Shown here: positions 1 through 5,331 of the stretch, piece by piece
Position numbering within the stretch: position 1 is the stretch's first letter
How the letters are laid out: every line of letters starts with the position of its first letter
DNA from: Negativicoccus succinicivorans
GTDB taxonomy: Bacteria > Bacillota > Negativicutes > Veillonellales > Negativicoccaceae
Direction of reading: 5' to 3'
Assembly (NCBI RefSeq): GCF_018373335.1
Contig: NZ_JAHAHH010000038.1
Span: 1 to 12,299 of the forward strand
Length of the DNA: 12,299 bases
Notes under the pieces: model-generated
Told to the model about the DNA's origin: nothing
The model's database searches: none
Seen by the model: the letters and a program-made list of their open reading frames with translations, nothing else
Translations under genes and position numbers: made by a program

Positions 1-569
1 GGTACACCGACTGGCGCCAGATAGTTCAAAACTTCCAGCAAAATTTCGCCCGCCAAAATGTTGCCGAATAGACGCATTGCCAACGTAATCGGTTTTGCGA
101 TTTCTTCGATCAGGTTAATAAAAACGAACGGAGCGAAGGGTTTGAAGAAGTGTGCAAAATACTCTTTGAACCCTTTGTTTTTCACGTACAGTGCGTGTGT
201 CGCCAGGGATGCTGCAATCGCCAGGCCCAATGTCGTATTGACGTCATTCGTGGGCGAGGTAATGAGGTGCGGCGTCGGTAACAACCCGATCTCGTTTCCG
301 ATGAAGATAAAGAAAAAGAGCGTTAACAGCATGTATACCGCTTTACGATAATCGGGCCCGAGAATGGAATAGAACTGATCGCTTAAATTCTCTACGATCA
401 TTTCCACTGCGTTTTGCACACCGGACGGTACCATTTCACGACTTCGCGTCGCCAACAATACCAAAATAAAAACCAGTGCACCGGTCAGCCAGGTCATGTA
501 AATCGTATCCATGTTAACGGCCATTCCCCAAAGATATTGCACATCATGTGTACCTGTGTGTAGATGCAT
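1..569 (-). CDS. atpB: ATP synthase F0 subunit a (3' end cut by window edge)
   Basis: This is the membrane subunit a of F-type ATP synthase, which forms the ion half-channels next to the c-ring. The visible 189 residues start at an ATG preceded by a strong GAAGGGGGTG ribosome site; the rest of the gene lies beyond the left edge. Several hydrophobic segments are visible (around residues 24-40, 78-97, 112-128 and 147-165). The family signature MRLFGN is at residues 165-170, with the essential arginine at 166, and is preceded by the usual NLIEEIAKP stretch. Only the last helix region is missing. It lies 28 bases after the atpI-like gene in the same operon. Whether the enzyme uses protons or sodium cannot be told from this part. 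Identification is very secure. Confidence 0.97.
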   Translation of the reverse strand, partial: MHLHTGTHDVQYLWGMAVNMDTIYMTWLTGALVFILVLLATRSREMVPSGVQNAVEMIVENLSDQFYSILGPDYRKAVYMLLTLFFFIFIGNEIGLLPTPHLITSPTNDVNTTLGLAIAASLATHALYVKNKGFKEYFAHFFKPFAPFVFINLIEEIAKPITLAMRLFGNILAGEILLEVLNYLAPVGV

Positions 570-597
570 AGCTTCACCCCCTTCCGCCAGGACATAC

Positions 598-987
598 TCA
601 CCTATTTTTTATATGCTTGAAGTCGCCTAAAAACGTGACGAAATAGTACACGAGTTTCAACGACAGTAAGCCGCAAACCGTAGCCCCGAAATGGGCTAAA
701 TGGGTTTTTAAGACCAACCACAAAAAGAGGATGGCCACAAAGAAACGCCCTGCCGCGACATTGGTTAAGCTTTTCGCCATATCCAAGTCATCGCGATCGC
801 GTCGCTTAAACGCGATCAATGCAAGGTAAGAAAAATACGCTATATTAAAGGCGCCGCCTATGATCCAACCGACGGCCCAATCTCCTTTGCCGAACAGGAG
901 AACGAGGACCGCCCCCGCGGCCATCAACGCTCCTTGCCAATGCATGCAGGCAAGAAGCCAACGAAAAAGCTCCCGACCGTCCGTCAT
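598..987 (-). CDS. atpI: ATP synthase subunit I (AtpI-like membrane protein)
   Basis: A 129-residue integral membrane protein with four predicted helices (about 10-33, 37-60, 77-98 and 101-123) separated by a charged loop (KRRDRDDLD, residues 61-69). Size, topology and position directly before atpB match the AtpI family (ATP synthase I), proposed to help c-ring assembly or magnesium supply for the synthase. Its ATG overlaps the stop of the upstream atpZ-like gene by four bases (ATGA), and no good ribosome site precedes it, so translation is probably coupled. The family is poorly conserved, so the call rests largely on topology and context. Confidence 0.85.
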   Translation of the reverse strand: MTDGRELFRWLLACMHWQGALMAAGAVLVLLFGKGDWAVGWIIGGAFNIAYFSYLALIAFKRRDRDDLDMAKSLTNVAAGRFFVAILFLWLVLKTHLAHFGATVCGLLSLKLVYYFVTFLGDFKHIKNR

Positions 988-1193
988 TTGCGAATCATGT
1001 CACGAACTAACGTCAACAGACCTGTCAGCGCACCCGCCACGCCTCCGGCCAACAAACCGAACGGAGCCGTGCCGACATATTTGTCGAGAAGATACCCTAA
1101 ATACAGGCCGAATAAAATCGTGCAAAGCAGTGTCATACCGGCACCGGTAGCGATGGCTAACGCCCGCCGCCAATTAAATTCCTGTTCTTTCAC
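984..1193 (-). CDS. atpZ: AtpZ/AtpI-type small membrane protein of the ATP synthase operon
   Basis: A 69-residue protein with two predicted membrane helices (about 11-37 and 44-66) and a short charged N-terminus (KEQEFNWRR). The pattern GLYLGYLLDKYVGTAPFGLLAG is split here as a first helix ending in YLLDKYVGT and a second starting PFGLLAGG; this is typical of the AtpZ/AtpQ family (F0F1-ATPase subunit, putative Ca/Mg transporter) encoded at the head of many atp operons. A longer frame runs upstream to 1265, but I chose the GTG at 1193 because a perfect AAGGAGGT ribosome site (1199-1206) sits five bases before it. The stop overlaps the atpI start. Confidence 0.85.
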   Translation of the reverse strand: MKEQEFNWRRALAIATGAGMTLLCTILFGLYLGYLLDKYVGTAPFGLLAGGVAGALTGLLTLVRDMIRK

Positions 1194-1198
1194 CGGAG

Positions 1199-1206
1199 AC
1201 CTCCTT
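1199..1206 (-). promoter_or_regulatory. Ribosome binding site fixing the GTG start of the atpZ-like gene
   Basis: On the minus strand the sequence AAGGAGGT is followed five bases later by GTG. No comparable site precedes other in-frame start codons, so this decides the start at 1193. Confidence 0.85.
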
Positions 1207-1210
1207 GCCG

Positions 1211-1240
1211 TGCACATGAGGCCATAAGAACCTGCACATG
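1211..1240. repeat. Paired direct repeat TGCACATG in the atp leader
   Basis: The octamer TGCACATG occurs at 1211-1218 and again at 1233-1240, 22 bases apart, about two helical turns. The right copy is part of an imperfect palindrome (CTGCA, two bases, TGCAG, 1232-1243) at the predicted transcription start. It could be an operator or an RNA element; no function is assigned. Confidence 0.4.
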
Positions 1241-1248
1241 CAGTTATT

Positions 1249-1277
1249 ATTCTATCATAATTCATTAGTATTGGCTA
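1249..1277 (-). promoter_or_regulatory. Internal promoter for the ATP synthase genes, overlapping the wecB stop
   Basis: On the minus strand TGATAGAAT forms an extended -10 element (TG, one base, TAGAAT at 1254-1249). A weak -35 (TAGCCA, 1277-1272) lies 17 bases upstream. The TG of the extended -10 is the TGA stop codon of wecB itself. Predicted transcription start is near 1242, giving a leader of about 49 bases. Inferred from motif match and position only. Confidence 0.55.
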
Positions 1278-2412
1278 TAAATTCAGGCGGTTTTTTCGCC
1301 GTTTTACCGTAGGCGTACAAAAGCGCCTGCACAATTCTTCCCGCGGCTTTACCGTCGCCGTACGGATTGACGGAATTCGCCATTTGACGGTACAAATTGT
1401 CGTCGGTCAAAAGACGTTTCGCTTCCCGGTACACATCTTCTTCCGCCGTGCCGACCAGGTTCACCGTGCCGGCCGCCACCGCCTCGGGGCGTTCCGTGGT
1501 ATCGCGCAACACGAGTACCGGTTTGCCCAAGCCCGGCGCTTCTTCCTGAATGCCTCCGGAATCGGTTAAAATCAGATCGCTTTGCGCCATCAGTTGCGCA
1601 AACGGTTCGTAATCCAACGGTTCGATCAAGTGCACATGCGGCACATCGCCGAGCTCCGCCCGAACGACTTCACGCACCGCCGGATTTTTATGAACCGGAA
1701 ATACCAGTTCCAAGTTCGGTACATCTTCCAGTATCCGCCGCAACGCGCGATATACGTCACGCATCGGCGCGCCCAAATTTTCACGTCGGTGGGTGGTGAC
1801 CAACAGCGTGCGCCGCGACGGATCGAGCTTCACCGGCAGCATATCCGCATCAAAAGGACGGCCGACCGTCTGCAAAAGCGCATCAATAACCGTGTTGCCC
1901 GTCACGAAAATCGATTCTTCCGCAACATTTTCCCGCAACAGATTCGCTTTCGTTTCCGGCGTCGGCGCAAAATGGTAACGCGCCAGCCGTCCGGTCAAAC
2001 GACGGTTCATTTCTTCGGGAAACGGCGAGTAAATATCGCCCGTCCGTAAACCCGCTTCCACATGGCCGACCGGAATCTGCTCATAAAATGCGGCGAGCGC
2101 GCCGGCAAAAGTTGTCGTCGTGTCGCCGTGAACCAAGACTACATCAGGACGTTCCTGCTGCAGACATGTCCGCAAGCCGAGCAACGCCCGGCTGGTGACA
2201 TCATATAAAGTTTGTCCCGGCGCCATAATATCCAAATCGTAATCCGGCGTAATCGCAAACAACCGCAACACCTGGTCAAGCATCTCGCGATGCTGCGCGG
2301 TCACGGTAACGCATACGGAAAATTCCGGATGCCGGGCGAGTTCGGAAACGACCGGAGCCATCTTGATGGCTTCCGGGCGAGTACCGAAAATGGTCATTAC
2401 TTTAATTGTCAT
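1255..2412 (-). CDS. wecB: UDP-N-acetylglucosamine 2-epimerase (non-hydrolysing)
   Basis: This enzyme interconverts UDP-GlcNAc and UDP-ManNAc in the cytoplasm, feeding surface polysaccharide or secondary cell-wall polymer synthesis. The 385-residue product has the family's usual length and motifs: GTRPEAIKMAP (10-20), HGDTTT (95-100), HVEAGLRT (117-124), PEEMNRR (132-138), THRREN (207-212), DSGGIQEE (284-291) and RDTTERPE (303-310). The catalytic acidic residues in the HGD and VEAG motifs and the histidine in THRREN are present. The frame extends upstream to 2457, but the ATG at 2412 is preferred because GAGGAAC lies six bases before it and the protein then begins at the conserved N-terminal beta strand. 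The gene follows the wecA-like gene by 10 bases, and its ribosome site overlaps that gene's stop, indicating one operon. Confidence 0.96.
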   Translation of the reverse strand: MTIKVMTIFGTRPEAIKMAPVVSELARHPEFSVCVTVTAQHREMLDQVLRLFAITPDYDLDIMAPGQTLYDVTSRALLGLRTCLQQERPDVVLVHGDTTTTFAGALAAFYEQIPVGHVEAGLRTGDIYSPFPEEMNRRLTGRLARYHFAPTPETKANLLRENVAEESIFVTGNTVIDALLQTVGRPFDADMLPVKLDPSRRTLLVTTHRRENLGAPMRDVYRALRRILEDVPNLELVFPVHKNPAVREVVRAELGDVPHVHLIEPLDYEPFAQLMAQSDLILTDSGGIQEEAPGLGKPVLVLRDTTERPEAVAAGTVNLVGTAEEDVYREAKRLLTDDNLYRQMANSVNPYGDGKAAGRIVQALLYAYGKTAKKPPEFIANTNEL

Positions 2413-2422
2413 AAAACGTTCC

Positions 2423-3454
2423 TCAGTGTTTTTCCGACGCGCACTTGCCGCCTGCAATCATGCCCAAGTAGCGTGCCCACCAAAGTCCCGCCGCCGTTAC
2501 CACACCGACTACGACGACACCGAAAACAACATTTAAATGTACTACCAATAGTGCGATCATCCCCAGAAAAGCGGTAATCGCATACATCAATAAAACCACC
2601 TGCTTTTGCGATAAGCCGCTATCGAGCAGACGGTGATGCAAATGCCCGCGGTCCGGCGCGAAAATCGGCATGCCCGAAAGCTTGCGCCGCACGATCGCCA
2701 GCGCCGTATCCATAATCGGTAAGCCCAGCGCTATGACCGGCACAACCAAGGCGACGGTAGCCGCTGTTTTCATCACGCCCATGATCGATACCGCGGCGAG
2801 CGTGTAGCCTAAGAACATGCTACCCGTATCACCCATGAAAATCTTCGCGGGGTTGAAATTATACTGCAGAAAACCGATCGCCGCGCCCGCCATCGCGACC
2901 GTAATCGCCACGCTGTTCCATTGCCCCATTTGGTACGCGATCAGCGCCACGGAAACGGCGGCGATCGAACTTACGCCGGCCGCTAAGCCGTCCAGCCCGT
3001 CGATCAAATTTACCATATTAGTGAATCCCACCACCCACAAAATCGTGAGAGGTACGGAAATGAACGCGCTTAAATAAATATAATCGCCAAGCGGATTTAA
3101 AATCCAGTCGACGCGTACACCGCATGCTACCAGCACAACCGCCGCCAAAATCTGACCGAGCAATTTTACCTTGGCGGGAATCTGACAAATATCATCCCAT
3201 ATGCCGACCGCAATAATCACGGCCGACCCCATCAGTAAACCGATCACTTCGGTCGATAACGGCAAGCTGTACAACACCGATGCCAAAAATCCGATATAAA
3301 TTCCCAAACCGCCCAAACGCGGTACGGCTCCATGATGAACCTTGCGCGCATTGGGATTATCCATCGCTCCGACCCGACAGGCCAAACGCTTCACTGCAGG
3401 GGTAATGACATAGGTCACGATGAGCGCAATCCCGAACGCAATTGCATACGCCAA
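2423..3454 (-). CDS. wecA: Undecaprenyl-phosphate GlcNAc-1-phosphate transferase (WecA/TagO type, MraY superfamily)
   Basis: A polytopic membrane enzyme that moves a sugar-1-phosphate (GlcNAc-1-P in WecA/TagO) from its UDP-sugar to undecaprenyl phosphate, the first membrane step of glycan polymer assembly. The 343 residues show about ten to eleven hydrophobic segments and all superfamily motifs: NARKVHHGAVPRLGG (35-49), the metal-binding DD (87-88), NLIDGLDGL (149-157), FNPAKIFMGDTGS (200-212) and DRGHLHHR (268-275), the last marking the WecA-like branch rather than MraY. The start is a TTG; GAGGAGG (3464-3470) lies nine bases before it, and the nearest upstream ATG is out of frame. Pairing with wecB supports GlcNAc/ManNAc chemistry, but the exact sugar is not provable here. 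Confidence 0.93.
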   Translation of the reverse strand: MAYAIAFGIALIVTYVITPAVKRLACRVGAMDNPNARKVHHGAVPRLGGLGIYIGFLASVLYSLPLSTEVIGLLMGSAVIIAVGIWDDICQIPAKVKLLGQILAAVVLVACGVRVDWILNPLGDYIYLSAFISVPLTILWVVGFTNMVNLIDGLDGLAAGVSSIAAVSVALIAYQMGQWNSVAITVAMAGAAIGFLQYNFNPAKIFMGDTGSMFLGYTLAAVSIMGVMKTAATVALVVPVIALGLPIMDTALAIVRRKLSGMPIFAPDRGHLHHRLLDSGLSQKQVVLLMYAITAFLGMIALLVVHLNVVFGVVVVGVVTAAGLWWARYLGMIAGGKCASEKH

Positions 3455-3487
3455 GCTCTTCCGCCTCCTCTATTTTCATTCATCGTT

Positions 3488-3496
3488 ATTGTATCA
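3488..3496 (-). promoter_or_regulatory. Extended -10 promoter for the wecA-wecB operon
   Basis: On the minus strand TGATACAAT is a perfect extended -10 arrangement (TG, one base, TACAAT). No good -35 lies at 16-18 bases, as is allowed for extended -10 promoters. It sits about 35 bases upstream of the TTG start. A TTGACA further upstream (around 3523-3528) is too far away to pair with it. Confidence 0.55.
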
Positions 3497-3655
3497 TAAT
3501 GCGAGTCTTAATAACATTAATTTTGTCAAGCGCGATTTTACAGTTCATTTTTGCGCTTAGAAAATATTTTTGTATTACGATATTGACCTTATTTCTATTA
3601 ACTTATACATTCTGTATTTGTGTCTGTTTTATTCTTGATCGGAATGGAAAATTAA
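3497..3655. other. AT-rich spacer without a supported gene
   Basis: The spacer between the divergent wecA operon and the secreted-protein gene runs from 3455 to 3808. This part is clearly more AT-rich than the genes around it. I see an inverted repeat AAGCGC/GCGCTT (3528-3533 and 3553-3558) with a 19-base loop, and nothing else convincing. An open plus-strand frame of about 63 codons (3499-3687) encodes a Phe/Ile/Leu/Tyr-rich peptide but has no ribosome site, overlaps the wecA promoter, and is expected by chance in AT-rich DNA. Confidence 0.5.
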
Positions 3656-3685
3656 TTGACAACTATTCCCACTATCCCCTACAAT
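3656..3685 (+). promoter_or_regulatory. Sigma-70 type promoter of the secreted-protein gene
   Basis: A consensus -35 TTGACA (3656-3661) is followed after 18 bases by TACAAT (3680-3685). This is the best two-box promoter in the window. It predicts transcription start near 3692 and a leader of about 117 bases before the ATG at 3809, which contains the hairpin at 3728-3777. Confidence 0.7.
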
Positions 3686-3727
3686 AAATCTCATCATTTT
3701 CGTCTGTCAAAATGTGCAGATAAAGTC

Positions 3728-3777
3728 GAGCGTTACGCGTCATTATCCTGTTTGCTGCAGGGGATGCGTCAGCGCTC
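3728..3777 (+). promoter_or_regulatory. Leader (5' UTR) hairpin of the secreted-protein gene
   Basis: The leader folds into one long stem. GAGCG (3728-3732) pairs with CGCTC (3773-3777). After a small TT/CAG internal loop, ACGCGTC (3735-3741) pairs with GATGCGT (3763-3769, one G-U). At the tip CCTG (3747-3750) pairs with CAGG (3758-3761) around a seven-base loop. It is followed 19 bases later by the ribosome site AAAGGAG. There is no T tract, so it is not a terminator. It may stabilise the mRNA or tune translation; I recognise no known riboswitch class. Confidence 0.5.
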
Positions 3778-3808
3778 CATGTAAATTAATCCTAAAGGAG
3801 TTTACCCA

Positions 3809-4342
3809 ATGAAAAAAATTACCACTACCCTCTTGGCGGCCCTCATGCTTCTCTCCGCCACCCCCTCCGCGTACGCGCTGGAGACGCCCGCCAACGATGC
3901 CACACGTGTGCAACGGGTCATGACCAAAGAAACTCGCACCGAAACGGTGACGCACACCGAAGAACGCACCCAAGAAACCCGACACGGTCACTCCGTTCGC
4001 GTGCAACCGCCGGCCGGTAAAGTGCAACTGGGTTTTGACGGTGTAGCCGAAACCGGCTTTGAAAAATGGACCAACGCCGCGATGTCGGTGTTCTCGATTT
4101 TCAAAAAATCACCGGTTAAGAAGGCTAAGCAACCGCTTTTACCCGCACTGAAAGAACAGGACCTGCCCTATTTTGAAATCTCCAAAATGCACGGACACAA
4201 GCGCACCACCGGCGTTACGACGACGGTAACCAAGGAGCAGACAACTATCTATCCGGGACTGCCCATGGATACGAAACCGCAGCAGGAAGATCCGTTCGAA
4301 CGAATGATCAGAAACTTCGGTCCGGAATCCGTCAAACGCTAA
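3809..4342 (+). CDS. Secreted protein of unknown family
   Basis: A 177-residue product that I do not recognise. It starts at an ATG with AAAGGAG eight bases upstream. The N-terminus is a clear Sec signal peptide: basic MKK, a hydrophobic core (about 5-17), and a likely cut after SAYA (residue 23-24). The mature part is polar and unusually rich in Thr, Glu, Arg and Lys. Two stretches alternate Thr with charged residues (about 41-60 and 133-146), a pattern that would favour extended beta structure or disorder. A middle section (about 83-105) is more hydrophobic and ends in a lysine-rich run. There are no cysteines, no lipobox, no C-terminal aromatic barrel signal and no sorting motif, so periplasmic location is most likely. 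It is transcribed alone from its own promoter. The reading frame stays open well beyond the stop (see 4451-4588), so the C-terminus may have been shortened. Confidence 0.8.
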   Translation: MKKITTTLLAALMLLSATPSAYALETPANDATRVQRVMTKETRTETVTHTEERTQETRHGHSVRVQPPAGKVQLGFDGVAETGFEKWTNAAMSVFSIFKKSPVKKAKQPLLPALKEQDLPYFEISKMHGHKRTTGVTTTVTKEQTTIYPGLPMDTKPQQEDPFERMIRNFGPESVKR

Positions 4343-4343
4343 A

Positions 4344-4396
4344 CGACGGACTCTTTCCGTCGCGCCGTGATGCTTTTTGATCGCATGACCATGCGA
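4344..4396 (+). other. Two small hairpins just after the secreted-protein stop codon
   Basis: CGACGGA (4344-4350) pairs with TCCGTCG (4356-4362) two bases after the stop. TCGCAT (4381-4386) pairs with ATGCGA (4391-4396) around GACC. Neither is followed directly by a T tract; the nearest T run (4373-4377) lies between them. They could be a weak terminator or mRNA 3' end protection. Confidence 0.4.
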
Positions 4397-4450
4397 CAGA
4401 CGGCAAGCGGAAATGAATCTTTTCCTATTTTGCATTTGTCAATAAACTAA

Positions 4451-4588
4451 AATAACACCGAAGGCTGGCTCAAACCGGCCGGCGGACAATCGTCCGCCGC
4501 ATCCGATACCGAGCACCTCGGTGTTTCTGCCATCAGTTTAGAAGAAACGCCGAAACATGTCAAGGTCAAAGAACAATCGCGAAATTAA
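4451..4588 (+). pseudogene. Start-less open frame, possible decayed 3' end of the upstream gene
   Basis: A 45-codon open run ends at a TAA (4586-4588) and has no ATG, GTG or TTG start codon in frame. Its codon choice (Ala, Gly, Ser and Pro codons ending in C or G, many GAA and AAA) resembles genes of this window, and the tail SLEETPKHVKVKEQSRN looks protein-like. It is in the same frame as the secreted-protein gene. Between the two, only the stops at 4340 and 4448 interrupt the frame. It could be the decayed end of a once longer gene. The same bases also form strong inverted repeats, so a structured RNA is an alternative reading. Confidence 0.3.
4455..4552 (+). other. Dense set of alternative inverted repeats (possible structured RNA)
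   Basis: Adjacent stems are GGCTGG/CCGGCC (4463-4468, 4475-4480, one G-U) and GGCGGAC/GTCCGCC (4481-4487, 4492-4498, AATC loop). They are enclosed by ACACCGA/TCGGTGT (4455-4461, 4518-4524). The closing strand can instead pair with ACCGAG (4508-4513) or, through CGGTGTTTC (4519-4527), with GAAACGCCG (4544-4552). Mutually exclusive pairing is typical of switching RNAs, but no sense-strand gene follows before the terminator at 4616. No known RNA family is recognised, and only a weak TAAAAT -10 (4448-4453) precedes it. Confidence 0.3.
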
Positions 4589-4615
4589 AACATTTTCATA
4601 TTGTATTCGCGCAAC

Positions 4616-4644
4616 AAAAAAGACTCGCCGAGCGAGTCTTTTTT
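4616..4644. terminator. Bidirectional intrinsic terminator
   Basis: GACTCGC (4622-4628) and GCGAGTC (4632-4638) form a seven-base-pair stem around CGA, flanked by an A tract on the left and a T tract on the right. It can therefore stop transcripts from both sides: the plus-strand secreted-protein unit and the minus-strand outer-membrane protein gene, whose stop is at 4655. Confidence 0.9.
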
Positions 4645-4654
4645 ATGTTTAGAA

Positions 4655-5167
4655 TTAGAAGCGGTAGTTCAAGCCGACGCCGACACCTTTACGGTTCAAG
4701 TCTTCGTCGCGATCCTGGTACGTGTAGTTAACGTCCAAGTCGAAATTCGGGTTCAGATCATACAAAGCACCGACTTTGTATTCTTTTTCTTCACTCGAAA
4801 CTTTTACGCTGGCATAGCCGTCAAACTTTTCGGTCAGGTAGGTCATGCCTTCTACGCCCCCATAGATTTTGTTGCCGGCTACGTCGTAGTTGCGATTACC
4901 GAGGGTCACATATACGTTATCGTTCAAACGATATTTACCGTACACATCAAATTCATTGCCCATGTTGACGAGGTCGCGATATTCCGCGCCGATCACGACT
5001 TTATCGGCGATACCGTGTTCCACGTAGACCGCATGCGAACCGTCCTGCGCTCCGTTGTAACCGTAACCTACATTCGTGCCGCCTTCCGGAATATACGTCA
5101 CCGGCGCTGCCATGGCGGCGCCCGCCACCAAGCATGCACACGCTGTTAAAATAGCTAATTTACGCAT
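4655..5167 (-). CDS. Small outer-membrane beta-barrel protein
   Basis: A 170-residue exported protein with a Sec signal peptide (MRKLAI start, hydrophobic to about 20, likely cut after AAMA). The mature part of about 150 residues is built of alternating aromatic/hydrophobic and polar residues (for example NVGYGYNG, VVIGAEYRDL, FDVYGKYRL, VYVTLGNRNY, LDVNYTYQDR) separated by short charged turns. It ends in GVGLNYRF; a final phenylalanine in such a strand is the signal read by the BAM complex. The length fits an eight-stranded barrel. A frame extends upstream to 5221, but the ATG at 5167 with AAGGAGGG six bases before it gives the signal peptide. Family members are common in Negativicutes as small porin-like or opacity-like proteins; the substrate is unknown. 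Confidence 0.85.
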   Translation of the reverse strand: MRKLAILTACACLVAGAAMAAPVTYIPEGGTNVGYGYNGAQDGSHAVYVEHGIADKVVIGAEYRDLVNMGNEFDVYGKYRLNDNVYVTLGNRNYDVAGNKIYGGVEGMTYLTEKFDGYASVKVSSEEKEYKVGALYDLNPNFDLDVNYTYQDRDEDLNRKGVGVGLNYRF

Positions 5168-5201
5168 TTCTTTCCCTCCTTCAAGTATATCGATTAGTTT
5201 T

Positions 5202-5230
5202 ATTATAGAGGATACATTCATTAATGTACA
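5202..5230 (-). promoter_or_regulatory. Promoter of the outer-membrane protein gene
   Basis: On the minus strand a perfect TATAAT (5207-5202) lies 17 bases after TGTACA (5230-5225, four of six matches to TTGACA). A TTGACT further up is 22 bases from the -10, too far. Predicted start near 5195 gives a leader of about 28 bases. Confidence 0.6.
5213..5228. promoter_or_regulatory. Inverted repeat between the -35 and -10 (candidate operator)
   Basis: TACATT (5213-5218) and AATGTA (5223-5228) form a perfect six-base inverted repeat with a four-base centre. It lies in the spacer of the outer-membrane protein promoter and touches its -35 box. The position suits a repressor site. The bound protein is unknown. 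Confidence 0.4.
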
Positions 5231-5272
5231 GTCAAAATTGCCATTTCATCCATTTTAATCTGACGATGACGC

Positions 5273-5325
5273 TTGACGTAGTATTATATATATAGGCGCA
5301 TTATAAATACAATGAAATGAAAGGA
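5273..5325 (+). promoter_or_regulatory. Likely promoter region and ribosome site of the ClC gene
   Basis: An AT-rich stretch holds TTGACG (5273-5278) and -10-like boxes TATAAA (5302-5307) and TACAAT (5308-5313). None pairs with TTGACG at the usual 16-18 bases, so the exact promoter is unclear. The ribosome site AAAGGA (5320-5325) lies six bases before the ATG at 5332 and favours it over the ATG at 5317, which is upstream of that site. Confidence 0.35.
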
Positions 5326-5331
5326 CTGCAT

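Noticed and set aside
1582..2049. 155-codon plus-strand frame opposite wecB
   Set aside because: Fully antisense to a gene with all family motifs; composition (Arg, His, Gln-rich) is that of a shadow frame.
3442..3687. Plus-strand open frame encoding a hydrophobic 60-80 residue peptide
   Set aside because: No ribosome site, overlaps the wecA start and promoter, lies in very AT-rich DNA where Phe/Ile/Leu-rich frames arise by chance.
3743..4027. 94-codon minus-strand frame opposite the secreted-protein start
   Set aside because: Gly/His/Arg-rich, no ribosome site, and opposite a gene with promoter, ribosome site and signal peptide.
4401..4446. Mini-frame of nine codons (starting at ATG 4413) as a leader peptide for the structured region
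   Set aside because: No clear ribosome site and no downstream sense gene to attenuate before the terminator.
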